54,465 nt of DNA, taken from Paludibacteraceae bacterium. Its GTDB lineage: Bacteria; Bacteroidota; Bacteroidia; Bacteroidales; Paludibacteraceae. The notes beneath the pieces were generated by a model, which worked only from the letters and a program-made list of their open reading frames with translations, was not told where the DNA came from and ran no database searches. The DNA lies in assembly GCA_024399655.1 (NCBI GenBank), contig JAKSNP010000011.1, forward strand, positions 1-54,465, read 5' to 3'. Shown piece after piece: positions 1 through 8,323 of this stretch. Made by a program: the position numbers and the translations under genes. How positions within the stretch are numbered: the stretch's first letter is position 1; each line of letters opens with the position of its first letter.

Positions 1-54
1 CTTGCGACCACTACCCCCTCAAAGTAGCGTGTATACCAATTTCACCACCTGCGC
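1..54 (-). tRNA. tRNA-Leu(GAG), partial
   Basis: The minus strand reads a class II tRNA 5' half: acceptor GCGCAGG ending at 54, a Leu-type D-arm, and anticodon stem CTACT/GGTAG enclosing loop TTGAGGG, giving anticodon GAG. The variable arm begins and the window then ends, so the 3' half is missing. Confidence 0.85.
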
Positions 55-106
55 TCAACACCGATTATCACCTACCGGCAAACTTATGGAAAACCATAAG
101 GAGCTG

Positions 107-188
107 TGCCCAGAACAGGACTCGAACCTGCACACCTTGCGGCATACGCACCTGAAACGTACGCGTCTACCAATTCCGCCACCTGGGC
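107..188 (-). tRNA. tRNA-Leu(CAG)
   Basis: Acceptor stem GCCCAGG pairs with TCTGGGC (one G-T), with discriminator A. The anticodon stem TACGT/GCGTA encloses TTCAGGT, giving CAG. There is a long variable arm and a normal T-arm (CAGGTTCGAGTCCTG). It lies downstream of tRNA-Gly and upstream of tRNA-Leu(GAG) in a minus-strand tRNA cluster. CCA is not encoded. Confidence 0.95.
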
Positions 189-246
189 AAGTCCGATAGG
201 GAAACTCAAAGTTTCTCATCGGTTGTATATAGAGTTTCAAAGATCG

Positions 247-290
247 CTAAGGCACATGCCTTAGAGAAAAAATGCAGGACTTGGTCCTGC
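247..290 (-). terminator. Tandem hairpins after tRNA-Gly, likely terminator
   Basis: GCAGGAC/GTCCTGC with a 3-nt loop (274-290) is followed on the minus strand by a T-rich run (264-272). A second perfect hairpin, CTAAGGCA-CA-TGCCTTAG (247-264), follows directly. The first has the form of an intrinsic terminator or processing signal between tRNA-Gly and tRNA-Leu(CAG). Confidence 0.6.
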
Positions 291-298
291 ACCTTTTG

Positions 299-371
<73 letters not shown>

Positions 372-421
372 ATTATAGTCACAATTTTTATATAGACCTA
401 AGCTCTTTTTCAAAAGCGAGT

Positions 422-454
422 GCAAAGGTACTGCTTTTTTTTGATATGACCAAA
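422..454 (-). promoter_or_regulatory. Bacteroidetes-type promoter for the tRNA cluster
   Basis: On the minus strand TACCTTTGC (430 down to 422) matches the -7 element TAnnTTTG, and TTTG (454-451) sits 20 nt upstream as the -33 element. It reads into tRNA-Gly(GCC). Confidence 0.7.
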
Positions 455-486
455 TTTTTCAGCAAAAAAAATGCATTTTTTCAAAA

Positions 487-519
487 AAAAGAGGCAAAAC
501 TGCGAATTTTGCCTCTTTT
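487..519 (-). terminator. Intrinsic terminator of the exbB-exbD operon
   Basis: A perfect 13-bp stem AAAAGAGGCAAAA/TTTTGCCTCTTTT with a 7-nt loop is followed on the minus strand by a long T-run. It starts about 30 nt after the stop codon of the last exbD gene. Confidence 0.85.
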
Positions 520-550
520 ATAGTATTTCCATTAAAGAAAATCGGTAAAA

Positions 551-1021
551 TCAATAGCTTGTGCGTTGTGTAGCAGCATAAGAAAGTTTAAGTGCATATG
601 CATTACGCAATTCCTGTTTGATTTCAGAAATGACACCCATACGCGTTTCTTTATCGGCTTTGATACTGACAATCATTTTACCTTGATTTTCCTCAGTCAT
701 AGCGGAACGTTCGTTAATGATACGATCACCTATTTCCTCTTTACGAACAAAAGCGTCATTAATTTGGATACGGGTTTCTGCACCAAGTTCCTTACGGAAT
801 TCTGCAGTAGGAGTTCCTACATAGATGTAACGAACGAGCTGTTTGTTTTCGAGTTTGGTTAACTCGGTTGCTTTTGGAACCTGGAATTGTACCTTATAGC
901 TAACTTCTTTCATAGATGTAACTGACATGAAGAAGAAGAGCAGCATGAAGATAATATCCGGCAGAGAGCTGGTATTAAGCGCCGGCATCTCGCGTTTATC
1001 GTTACGACGAATTTTAGCCAT
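551..1021 (-). CDS. exbD: ExbD/TolR-type biopolymer transport protein (second copy)
   Basis: A 156-residue single-pass inner-membrane protein of the ExbD/TolR family, the stator partner that uses proton motive force with ExbB to energise TonB-dependent outer-membrane import. A basic N-terminus (residues 1-11) precedes one hydrophobic helix (about 22-38) that starts SLPDIIFML; the Asp in it matches the conserved proton-responsive Asp of the family. The rest is a periplasmic domain. It begins 2 nt after the upstream exbD and is the last gene of a four-gene minus-strand operon. The two ExbDs differ strongly outside the helix, so they may form a heteromer or serve different partners; that is inference. 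Confidence 0.9.
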   Translation of the reverse strand: MAKIRRNDKREMPALNTSSLPDIIFMLLFFFMSVTSMKEVSYKVQFQVPKATELTKLENKQLVRYIYVGTPTAEFRKELGAETRIQINDAFVRKEEIGDRIINERSAMTEENQGKMIVSIKADKETRMGVISEIKQELRNAYALKLSYAATQRTSY

Positions 1022-1023
1022 AG

Positions 1024-1602
1024 TTATTTCCCTCCGTAGTTTTTAGGTTCAGCCTCAGAAATCTTTTGAGGATAAATCTTTTGGATTTGCTTTTGTATAT
1101 CCTCGTCAAGGTCAGCATAAGGCTTGTGGAAATACTTACGAGCACATTCTTCACGCAGTTCGTTGTAAGCAGCCACGAGTTCGTTTTGTACATCAAGATA
1201 TGCCTGATACTGTGTATCGACGTCGTTTTGAACAGAGATCACATGTTCTTTTGTATAGAGCAGTACTCCAAACGGAGCGCCAAAATCTTCCTCAAAGAGT
1301 TTAGGAAGAGAAGCATCATTGTCGGCATTGAGGATAAATTTCTTGGCCTCTTCTTTAAGTTGGCGAATATCCATCAACTGTCCCTGTACCATGATTTGGT
1401 TCAGCGAATTGATTTTGACAGCCATCAAGTTACGCTCGTTGATTTCGGGAGGTGTCTGTTGATCAGCAGGCACAGGAGCGGGAAGACGACGCGCCAGACC
1501 TTGGTTAACATCCATAGAAGTGGTAACCAAGAAGAAGATAAGCAGCAAGAAAGAGATATCCGCCATAGAGCTGGCATTTATCTGTGGTATTTTCTTTGCC
1601 AT
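1024..1602 (-). CDS. exbD: ExbD/TolR-type biopolymer transport protein (first copy)
   Basis: A 192-residue ExbD family protein, longer than the usual 130-150. The N-terminal motif SSMADISFLLLIFFLVTTSM (about residues 11-30) carries the conserved Asp in the single transmembrane helix. The periplasmic part contains an Asp/Glu- and Lys-rich C-terminal stretch (about 140-185) with helical, possibly coiled-coil character, absent from the sister copy. It lies between the small membrane protein and the second exbD with spacings of 23 and 2 nt, consistent with one mRNA. The family assignment is clear; the cargo receptor served is not visible. Confidence 0.9.
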   Translation of the reverse strand: MAKKIPQINASSMADISFLLLIFFLVTTSMDVNQGLARRLPAPVPADQQTPPEINERNLMAVKINSLNQIMVQGQLMDIRQLKEEAKKFILNADNDASLPKLFEEDFGAPFGVLLYTKEHVISVQNDVDTQYQAYLDVQNELVAAYNELREECARKYFHKPYADLDEDIQKQIQKIYPQKISEAEPKNYGGK

Positions 1603-1625
1603 AATTCTTTAGTCTGATTCAAAAC

Positions 1626-2105
1626 TTACTTTTTGTTTTTAGTATAGATTACACCCCAAACAAGAGCGACAACAGTAGCAATCATCAGGATGTAAGTGAG
1701 GTACATACAAGCATCGCTCAAACGAGCCATAGCACCTTCGTTGTCATGTCCTTCGTAACCGAGAATATCGATTTTGTCGGGGCTTCCAAGCAACCAGCAA
1801 ACAATGATGAGAGCGATGAAACCGACAACAACGATAAGGCTACGAATGGCACGTTTGGGGGAAACTTTATATGTATTGACAAAATCCCAAACTACAACGC
1901 CTAAAGTAACGATGCACACAAGGGCTACCAAAATATAGTTCCATGCAAGGAACATGTTAGTGAATGAAGGGATAGCCAATTCTTCGTCTACCACCATCAG
2001 ACCTGTCTCTTCGTTGCCTCCGAGGAAGAACATCAACGTAGCGATGATGCCTAATCCCATCAGCACCCAAAGGGCGATCTTAGGAATCATTTTATAATTT
2101 TTCAT
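1626..2105 (-). CDS. Conserved membrane protein within the exbB-exbD operon
   Basis: A 159-residue integral membrane protein with four predicted hydrophobic segments: about residues 9-28, 52-73, 87-106 and 133-153. A short charged loop follows the second segment (Lys/Arg rich, about 78-86). I do not recognise a named domain. It sits between exbB and the first exbD, where Bacteroidales loci often carry an extra small membrane protein, so a structural or assembly role in the ExbB/D motor is plausible but unproven. The start has no SD sequence; the 69-nt gap to exbB is short enough for cotranscription. Confidence 0.75.
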   Translation of the reverse strand: MKNYKMIPKIALWVLMGLGIIATLMFFLGGNEETGLMVVDEELAIPSFTNMFLAWNYILVALVCIVTLGVVVWDFVNTYKVSPKRAIRSLIVVVGFIALIIVCWLLGSPDKIDILGYEGHDNEGAMARLSDACMYLTYILMIATVVALVWGVIYTKNKK

Positions 2106-2174
2106 AATCCAGCAAATTTAAAGAGTGTTAGTAATGCGTATTATAAATAATAGCAGTCTATTATTAATGCCAGA

Positions 2175-3014
2175 TTATTTCTTTTGTGCAGCGTCGTATT
2201 CAACCACGATATCCATCAAGCTGATGGAGCTGTCTTCCATCTCGTTAACGAGCCCTTCGATAACGCTAAGAATGTAGTTGTAGAACAATTGAAGGATGAT
2301 AGCGATGATCAAACCGAGAAGAGTGGTCAACAGAGCGACTTTAATACCACCGGCAACGACAGTAGCCGAGATATCACCTACCTGTTGGATCTTATCGAAT
2401 GCAGCAATCATACCGATAATGGTTCCCAAGAAACCGAGAGAAGGAGCAATAGAGATAAAGAGAGAAATCCAACTGAGATTCTTCTCGAGCAAACCGAGTT
2501 GAACGCCGCCATAGCTGGAAACGGTTTTTTCTACAACATCAATACCTTCATCATAACGGCTCAAGCCCTGATAGAAAATACTTGCAACAGGACCGCGGGT
2601 GTTACGGCACACATCAAGTGCAGCTTCAATGCCACCGTTTTGAAGAGCTTTCTCAATGTTAGTGAGAAGAGCTTTGGTGTTAGTTTTGGAGAGGCTCAAA
2701 TAGATAATACGCTCGATACAGAGAGCAAGACCGAATACCAAGCAGAGGAGGGTAGCAGCCATAAAACCGGCACCACCTTCAATGAATTTCGTTTTAAGGG
2801 TTTTGTGCAAAGCAACGAGACCACCTTCTTCTTCAGCAGCAGTTTCTGCAACTTCTTCAACGGGTTCAGCCTCAGCAACTTCAGCTTGAGCCTGATCTTC
2901 AGCAACTTGTTCAGTAGCTTCGGGAGCCTGAGCAGCAGCTTCCTGAGCCATCATAGCGGTGCTACCAAGAGTGAGCATCGCAAGTACCATAACGGTAGCA
3001 AATACTTTTTTCAT
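2175..3014 (-). CDS. exbB: ExbB/TolQ/MotA-family proton channel protein
   Basis: A 279-residue protein. Residues 1-23 look like a signal peptide. An Ala/Glu-rich, very acidic linker (about 24-65) follows, and then the MotA/TolQ/ExbB domain with three transmembrane helices (about 80-100, 183-203 and 220-245). The signature SLGFLGTIIGMIAAF near 193-207 is the conserved channel-lining region. ExbB forms the pentameric channel around ExbD. The signal peptide plus acidic Ala-rich extension is common in Bacteroidetes ExbB and gives a periplasmic N-terminal tail. It is first in a four-gene operon. I found no clear TAnnTTTG element directly upstream, so read-through from the tRNA-Ser promoter is possible. 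Confidence 0.92.
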   Translation of the reverse strand: MKKVFATVMVLAMLTLGSTAMMAQEAAAQAPEATEQVAEDQAQAEVAEAEPVEEVAETAAEEEGGLVALHKTLKTKFIEGGAGFMAATLLCLVFGLALCIERIIYLSLSKTNTKALLTNIEKALQNGGIEAALDVCRNTRGPVASIFYQGLSRYDEGIDVVEKTVSSYGGVQLGLLEKNLSWISLFISIAPSLGFLGTIIGMIAAFDKIQQVGDISATVVAGGIKVALLTTLLGLIIAIILQLFYNYILSVIEGLVNEMEDSSISLMDIVVEYDAAQKK

Positions 3015-3238
3015 AAATTTATAGTTATTTGTTTAAAAAATAATATATCCAATTTGACTTATTATCAAGATACACATCTACACAAATTGGAAAAGGGATC
3101 ATCTCCTATTTCCAAACCCGACAAACGGCAAAACCGGATGTCGTTATAATCGGGAATGCCTGCTTAAAAGCAAAAAATCCGTCTGTCAAAGGCGAGAAGC
3201 GAAACTTGCTTATCACGAATGTCAGGCGGTTCCCCTTG

Positions 3239-3326
3239 CGGAAAGGCGGGGATTCGAACCCCGGAAACCCTTTTGAGGTTTACACGCTTTCCAGGCGTGC
3301 CTCTTAAACCACTCGAGCATCTTTCC
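3239..3326 (-). tRNA. tRNA-Ser(GGA)
   Basis: A class II tRNA of about 88 nt on the minus strand. The acceptor is GGAAAGA/CCTTTCC with a mismatch at the innermost pair, and the discriminator is G as usual for Ser. The anticodon stem CACGC/GCGTG encloses CTGGAAA, giving GGA. There is a long variable arm, and the T-arm CGGGG-ATTCGAA-CCCCG is perfect. Confidence 0.93.
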
Positions 3327-3444
3327 TTGGTTGTTGTGAAACAAAGTTCTCAAGAACTTGTTTCCTTGAAAATTCCGCCGGTCTAGAACATCTATAGAAG
3401 CGGTATTTTCAGCGGTTCCATATATGATGAACCGCAAATGCGCT

Positions 3445-3476
3445 GCAAAATTACAAAAAATATTTGAGTCTGCAAA
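3445..3476 (-). promoter_or_regulatory. Promoter for tRNA-Ser (and possibly the exb operon)
   Basis: Minus-strand TAATTTTGC (3453 down to 3445) matches TAnnTTTG. TTTG at 3476-3473 lies 19 nt upstream. About 115 nt separate it from the mature tRNA-Ser 5' end. Confidence 0.6.
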
Positions 3477-3506
3477 ATTTTTGCGCATTTTTTTTGAATT
3501 CTTATG

Positions 3507-4265
3507 CTATTTTTTCCAAAATAAGCGCAAAGCATTGGCGGTTGTGGCTTTATCTATAGTATGAACGGGCACTTGATAGACATCAGAAAGGAGCTGCGCA
3601 ACATGTATCATAAAGCGACTTTCATTTCGTTTGCCTCTATAAGGAACAGGTGCCATATAAGGAGAATCAGTTTCAAGAAGAATCCTATCAAGAGGTACAG
3701 TAGCGAGTGTTTCACGAAGTTTGCAATTTTTAAAGGTCAAGACCCCTCCTATACCCAAATAAAAACCCATTTTCAGTAAGATATCTGCCGTTTCTCTACT
3801 GCCAGTAAAGCAATGGAACACACCTTGAAGTCCGGGAAATTCGCGCAAAATGGAAAGTATATCGTCAGTCGCCTCTCTGGAATGAATAATAACCGGTTTA
3901 TCACGATCAAGTGCCCAAGCCAGTTGTCGACGAAGTACCTCTTTCTGTTCGTTGACATAAGTACGATCCCAATAATAATCAAGCCCGATTTCTCCAATGG
4001 CAATATAATCGTATGAGTCCAAAGCCGACGAAATTGTTTGCAGTTGGGATGCCCAATCTTCTTTCACTTCCTCAGGATGAAGACCTGCCGCAGGAAAAAG
4101 AAAATCGGGATAACGGCTACATACATCGGCAACAGAAGCCACAGAATCGGCATTGATACCAGGAACAATTATTCGCTGTACTCCAGCTTGTTTCTGCGCA
4201 GCAATAAAAGCATCAAAATCTTCCTGGTATTGTGAATCGTCAATATGTGCGTGGGTATCTATCAT
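3507..4265 (-). CDS. tatD: TatD-family metal-dependent deoxyribonuclease
   Basis: A 252-residue TIM-barrel metallohydrolase of the TatD family (3'-5' exonuclease / DNase). Metal ligands are visible in order: DTHAHID at the N-terminus, GEIGLDYY (catalytic Glu near residue 93), VIIHSRE, FHCFTG and LLETDSPY. The length is normal for the family. It follows queA by 90 nt on the same strand without an obvious promoter of its own, so it is probably cotranscribed with queA. The start is the first ATG; no SD sequence is present, as is usual in this phylum. Confidence 0.95.
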   Translation of the reverse strand: MIDTHAHIDDSQYQEDFDAFIAAQKQAGVQRIIVPGINADSVASVADVCSRYPDFLFPAAGLHPEEVKEDWASQLQTISSALDSYDYIAIGEIGLDYYWDRTYVNEQKEVLRRQLAWALDRDKPVIIHSREATDDILSILREFPGLQGVFHCFTGSRETADILLKMGFYLGIGGVLTFKNCKLRETLATVPLDRILLETDSPYMAPVPYRGKRNESRFMIHVAQLLSDVYQVPVHTIDKATTANALRLFWKK

Positions 4266-4355
4266 AAGTCAAACAATATTTGATAAAGGTTGCGCCACCA
4301 TAGCGCGATCATAGCCTGACACAATGTAAAAAAAGCAAAATATTAGTGTAACAAC

Positions 4356-5516
4356 TCACCTCCGAAAAAGAATACTGCTGTCGCCGTAACTCAAAAAACG
4401 GAAATCATGAGCAAGTGCATAATCATAAATGGTATGCCAGTCTCCTTTAACAAACGCCGATACAAGAAGCAGAAGTGTTGATTTGGGTTGATGGAAGTTG
4501 GTAATCAACTGATCCACCACATGGAATTGATATCCCGGTTTAATCATTATCTGCGTTTCAGCATGCAAGGTTTCCTGATGCGTGTCATCAAGGTACTTCA
4601 AAAGACGCTCCATCGACTCTCGCGTAGAAAGTGTATGAGGTTGCTCGTATGCGATAAATTGAGGTACATGCATCTGCAATGTTTCACCAATAAAATACAG
4701 AGATTCAAGTGTACGCATACTGGTGGTGCCAACTGCCACGATATGTCCGACGTTGTCATGAATATCTTGTATAGCTTGACGAGGAACGGCTATTATCTCT
4801 GTATGCATAGTATGCAAGTTGGCATCTTCGGTTTTTACGGGTTGGAATGTACCGGCACCTACATGCAGGGTAAGTTCGGACATACGAATACCCCTACTAC
4901 GCAAATCGTCCAATACAGCATCAGTAAAGTGCAATCCTGCAGTAGGAGCCGCCACACTTCCTTTAATACGGGAATAGACGGTTTGATAAGTGGTTTTGTC
5001 ACTCTCTTCCGTATTTCGATTAAGATATGGCGGAATGGGCAATTCGCCTAATTTGTCCAATATTTCTGCAAAACTGAGCGATGTATCGTCCCAAGAAAAA
5101 CGAACATGATGCGTATTGCCGGTAGTGGCAAGCCGCTCAGCACGTAACGGTCCCACTTGCAAAACGCCTGATTTCCATTTTTTAAGATTACCAATCATGC
5201 ATTTCCAAACGCATCCTTGCGTTGAACTCAAAGCCAATTGATAATCATGCGGCTCCAACGGCTCCAGGCAGAACACTTCTATACGAGCTCCAGAATCTTT
5301 ATGAAAAACCAAACGCGCCTGTATCACGCGCGTATTATTATATATAAGGAGCGAATCGGCCGGAATATATTCGCCTATATTGTAAAAACGGTCCTCGCTG
5401 ACCTGCCCATTCTGATAGACGAGCAATTTGGAATGATCACGCTCTGCCAACGGATATTTGGCAATTCTATCGTCCGGAAGCGGATAATTATAATCTTGAA
5501 TAAGTAATTTTTCCAT
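4356..5516 (-). CDS. queA: S-adenosylmethionine:tRNA ribosyltransferase-isomerase QueA
   Basis: 386 residues. QueA transfers and isomerises the ribose of SAM onto 7-aminomethyl-7-deazaguanine in tRNA, giving epoxyqueuosine (queuosine pathway). The frame is open further upstream, but the start is placed at the ATG at 5516 (MEKLLIQDYNYPLP), because the -7 promoter element lies at 5533-5526 and the extra upstream residues have no family counterpart. Conserved blocks seen: IAKYPLAERDHSKLLV near the N-terminus, VAAPTAGLHFT in the middle, LHVGAGTFQPV, and NFHQPKSTLLLLVSAF near the C-terminus. The length matches the family. It is divergent from udk across a shared 110-nt promoter region. Confidence 0.96.
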   Translation of the reverse strand: MEKLLIQDYNYPLPDDRIAKYPLAERDHSKLLVYQNGQVSEDRFYNIGEYIPADSLLIYNNTRVIQARLVFHKDSGARIEVFCLEPLEPHDYQLALSSTQGCVWKCMIGNLKKWKSGVLQVGPLRAERLATTGNTHHVRFSWDDTSLSFAEILDKLGELPIPPYLNRNTEESDKTTYQTVYSRIKGSVAAPTAGLHFTDAVLDDLRSRGIRMSELTLHVGAGTFQPVKTEDANLHTMHTEIIAVPRQAIQDIHDNVGHIVAVGTTSMRTLESLYFIGETLQMHVPQFIAYEQPHTLSTRESMERLLKYLDDTHQETLHAETQIMIKPGYQFHVVDQLITNFHQPKSTLLLLVSAFVKGDWHTIYDYALAHDFRFLSYGDSSILFRR

Positions 5517-5525
5517 AATTGGGTG

Positions 5526-5573
5526 CAAAATTACAAAAAAATTTTGGAATGTCAAAAAAAAAGTGTACCTTTG
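5526..5573. promoter_or_regulatory. Overlapping divergent promoters of queA and udk
   Basis: Plus strand: TTTG (5543-5546), 19 nt, TACCTTTG (5566-5573), reading into udk. Minus strand: TTTG (5556-5553), 19 nt, TAATTTTGC (5533-5525), reading into queA. The two -33 boxes interleave within 14 nt, so the promoters probably cannot be occupied simultaneously. Confidence 0.75.
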
Positions 5574-5626
5574 TAAGTTGATATTTCCGTAAGGGTAAAA
5601 AAACACTTTATAATCGGGTTAAAAAT

Positions 5627-6241
5627 ATGTTTATAATCGGCATTGCGGGCGGCACCGGCTCGGGCAAAACAACGGTGGTAAAAAAACTGATTGAACGACT
5701 GCCGAAAGGCGAAGTATCCGTTATCCCCCTGGATTCGTACTATAATGATTCATCGCATATTCCGATGGAAGAACGTCAGAAAATCAATTTTGACCATCCT
5801 GACGCTTTTGAATGGCCCTTGTTACGCCGTCACCTCCAAGATTTGAAACAAGGAAAAGCCGTAGAACAACCCACTTACGACTATATTACTTCTTCCCGAA
5901 TGAAAGAAACCGTTCATGTTGAACCCAAAGAAGTGGTCATCGTGGAAGGAATTATGACTCTATGGGACAAATCTCTCCGCGACGAGATGGATTTGAAAAT
6001 TTTTGTTGATGCCGATGCAGACGACCGTTTGATACGCGTAATTCAACGTGATATAGTAGAACGAGGACGTACCGCTGAAGCCGTAACGGAGCGTTATACC
6101 CGCGTGTTGAAACCGATGCACGAACAATTCATCGAGCCATGCAAACGATATGCTGATGTGATTATTCCGCAAGGAGGTCACAACAACGCCGCCATCAACA
6201 TGATGACCAAATTCATCAAACAACAACTGAAAGAACATTAG
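5627..6241 (+). CDS. udk: Uridine kinase
   Basis: 204 residues. A P-loop kinase that phosphorylates uridine and cytidine to UMP and CMP in pyrimidine salvage; cytosolic. Walker A GGTGSGKT at residues 8-15, the substrate loop LDSYYND at about 35-41, NFDHPDAF at about 53-60, and VVIVEGIMTLWD around 105-116 are all family hallmarks. The length is typical (about 205-215). Its own promoter is at 5543-5573. The two chromate transporter genes follow after 15 nt, so they may share its mRNA. Confidence 0.95.
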   Translation: MFIIGIAGGTGSGKTTVVKKLIERLPKGEVSVIPLDSYYNDSSHIPMEERQKINFDHPDAFEWPLLRRHLQDLKQGKAVEQPTYDYITSSRMKETVHVEPKEVVIVEGIMTLWDKSLRDEMDLKIFVDADADDRLIRVIQRDIVERGRTAEAVTERYTRVLKPMHEQFIEPCKRYADVIIPQGGHNNAAINMMTKFIKQQLKEH

Positions 6242-6256
6242 TCAGACGGTACGCCA

Positions 6257-6670
6257 ATGCCCGATGTACGATTGATATTTCAATTATTCTGGACTTATCT
6301 GAAAATAGGAACTTTCACTTTAGGTGGAGGTTATGCCATGTTACCTCTTATTCAACATGAAGTGGTGGATAAGCGCCATTGGATAGAGGAAGAAGAGTTT
6401 CTTAACATGATAGCATTGGCACAAGCTGCTCCCGGACTGATAGCCGTGAATTCCGCAATCTTTATTGGACATCGAATTGCGGGATGGAAAGGAGTGATCG
6501 CCACTATCTTAGGTGCCGCGCTTCCCTCCATTGTAATCATTCTGCTTATTGCCATCTATTTCCAACAATTCAAAAATCTTCCAACCATTGAGGCTATCTT
6601 TAAAGGAATACGTCCGGCAGTAGTGGCTTTGATTGCCGCTGCCGTAATACGCATGGCTCGAAAGATATAA
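6257..6670 (+). CDS. chrA: Chromate transporter, half-size, C-terminally short
   Basis: A 137-residue CHR-family (chromate ion transporter) half protein. The N-terminal signature GTFTLGGGYAMLPL (about residues 18-31) and AQAAPGLIAVNSAIFIG (about 54-70) match the conserved CHR core; half-size CHR proteins normally work as pairs. Its partner follows 27 nt downstream. It is about 60 residues shorter than the partner and stops after RPAVVALIAAAVIRMARKI, so the last two or three membrane helices of the family are absent. No frame downstream restores them, so this looks like a true early stop rather than a single frameshift. Confidence 0.85.
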   Translation: MPDVRLIFQLFWTYLKIGTFTLGGGYAMLPLIQHEVVDKRHWIEEEEFLNMIALAQAAPGLIAVNSAIFIGHRIAGWKGVIATILGAALPSIVIILLIAIYFQQFKNLPTIEAIFKGIRPAVVALIAAAVIRMARKI

Positions 6671-6697
6671 TCTGCAAAAACCGACACCCGTTACATT

Positions 6698-7303
6698 ATG
6701 ATATATCTGCAATTATTATGGTCGTTTATCAAAGTCGGATTCCTGGGATTCGGCGGTGGTATGGCTATAATATCGCTAATACAAAGTGAGGTGTTAAGCC
6801 ATGGTTGGATGACAGAAACAGAATTTGTGGATATTGTGGCCATTTCTCAAATGACTCCCGGTCCTATCGGCATCAACTGCGCTACTTATGTAGGATATAC
6901 CGCAACAGGAAGTGTTTGGGGAAGTCTGTTAGCCAGCATAGCTATCATCATTCCGAGCCTCTTGATTATGCTGACCATTTGCAGAATATATGACCACATA
7001 CGTGACAAATGGAAAGACAATCACACCTTCAAAACTATCATGAGAGTGATTCGTCTATTGGTTGTTATTCTGATTGCTCATGCCGCTATCAGTTTGATGA
7101 CTCCCGCTTCGTTTATTGACAGAAACAGTTGGATTATTTTCATTTTGACTCTTTTAGCCATGCTAAGCCCGATGGCCTACAAAGATATTACAAAATGGCA
7201 AGGACAAGAAACACGACCTGTCATAAAAAAGGTGACCGAAATCATCAGCCACCCTATTCTGTTAATTATATTAGCCGGAGCGGTAGGATATTTGCTTTAC
7301 TGA
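6698..7303 (+). CDS. chrA: Chromate transporter, half-size, second subunit
   Basis: 201 residues, a full-length short-chain CHR protein. Signature FIKVGFLGFGGGMAIISLIQ at about residues 9-28 and SQMTPGPIGINCATYVGY at about 53-70; six or so hydrophobic helices. It belongs with the gene directly upstream as the second half of an antiparallel CHR pair. The substrate may be chromate or another oxyanion; the family name does not prove it. Its 3' end overlaps the converging secreted-protein gene by 7 nt. Confidence 0.9.
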   Translation: MIYLQLLWSFIKVGFLGFGGGMAIISLIQSEVLSHGWMTETEFVDIVAISQMTPGPIGINCATYVGYTATGSVWGSLLASIAIIIPSLLIMLTICRIYDHIRDKWKDNHTFKTIMRVIRLLVVILIAHAAISLMTPASFIDRNSWIIFILTLLAMLSPMAYKDITKWQGQETRPVIKKVTEIISHPILLIILAGAVGYLLY

Positions 7304-8202
7304 TTCTGGTGCAAAAGTTGTGATTTCACTATCGTCACATATTCCCGAAGATTATTTACGGTTTTTTCAAATTCCGGATGATTGGCCATAGTCCAATCTC
7401 CCATTTTTTCAAGAAAATCAACCGAAATCAACATCAGATCGGCACCTGCTTCATTAGTGGCCGAAACACAATGGGTATATGCCGTGTTGTCCATTTTCTT
7501 TGTAAGATAGTTCAAATCCTTCTCAGAATACACTTTTGAGAAAATATTGAGCATCATATTACGCAAAGACTCTGATGTGTAAGTTACATAATCCGAATAA
7601 ATACTATCCACATTGGTTTGCTGATCGTCACCTAATGCTGAAACAATCAAATCTCCAAACGAGGAGAAAACAGATTCCATTGATTTTTTTGTTCCGGAAA
7701 CATCAAAATATCGATCAAAAATTTGCTGATAGGAATTGGTGATTGATTCAACCATAGGAATCAGTTGCGGTTCTTTTCCTTCCAATATCGCTTTCATTCC
7801 TTCACCCAATTGCTCCGCAAGCTGCTGATATTCCGTATTCTGCGCCAAATCTTGCATCGTTGCCGTTGTTTGTGACATCAATTGTGAATAGCGTTTTTGT
7901 TGCTGCGTTTTAGTAAGTTTTTTCAAATCTTCCATACTGACGTATTTTTGGAAATACGGCAGAAACAAATCTACCATATCATCCATCATTTGAGAACCCA
8001 CATATTCGGAAATCAACTTACTAATTTCATTCTGGTCGGCACCTTGCTGCATAAGAATCGATTGAGCCATCTGCTGAATTTGCTCGATTGAAACAACATC
8101 ACTGGAAGTAAGATACTTTTTAAGAGCATCACGATACTGATCAGCATGCAAAGGCATTAAAGCAATGAATGCCAAGACAAAAAAAGAAATAATTTTTTTC
8201 AT
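7297..8202 (-). CDS. Secreted DUF2059-like helical protein
   Basis: 301 residues with a clear N-terminal signal peptide (about residues 1-20, cleavage after LHA). The rest is predicted helical, Gln-rich and acidic. Two similar halves can be seen, each with a pattern like L..LTK....R/Y...S (about 105-130 and 230-250), reminiscent of tandem DUF2059 domains; I offer this only as similarity. No catalytic motif is visible. It is monocistronic with its own promoter and converges on chrA with a 7-nt overlap. The function is unknown; it is likely periplasmic. Confidence 0.7.
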   Translation of the reverse strand: MKKIISFFVLAFIALMPLHADQYRDALKKYLTSSDVVSIEQIQQMAQSILMQQGADQNEISKLISEYVGSQMMDDMVDLFLPYFQKYVSMEDLKKLTKTQQQKRYSQLMSQTTATMQDLAQNTEYQQLAEQLGEGMKAILEGKEPQLIPMVESITNSYQQIFDRYFDVSGTKKSMESVFSSFGDLIVSALGDDQQTNVDSIYSDYVTYTSESLRNMMLNIFSKVYSEKDLNYLTKKMDNTAYTHCVSATNEAGADLMLISVDFLEKMGDWTMANHPEFEKTVNNLREYVTIVKSQLLHQNQ

Positions 8203-8290
8203 AATCTATATATTTTTTATCTGACTTTTTTGTTGACGACTTCGTATAGGATTCGTATACTGTCCGTATAGTATTCATCCTTTACACAAT

Positions 8291-8323
8291 GCAAAGATAC
8301 AACAATTATGCCAATCCTGCAAA
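8291..8323 (-). promoter_or_regulatory. Promoter of the DUF2059-like gene
   Basis: Minus-strand TATCTTTGC (8299 down to 8291) with TTTG at 8323-8320, 20-nt spacing. The leader is about 80 nt and contains three copies of a CGTATA-type motif (8242-8272) of unknown meaning. Confidence 0.65.

Noticed and set aside
2184-3149. A 321-codon plus-strand frame opposite exbB
   Set aside because: Exact antisense of a conserved gene, Ser/Asn-rich shadow composition, no promoter.
3222-3488. An 88-codon frame on the minus strand
   Set aside because: It runs through tRNA-Ser(GGA) and its promoter.
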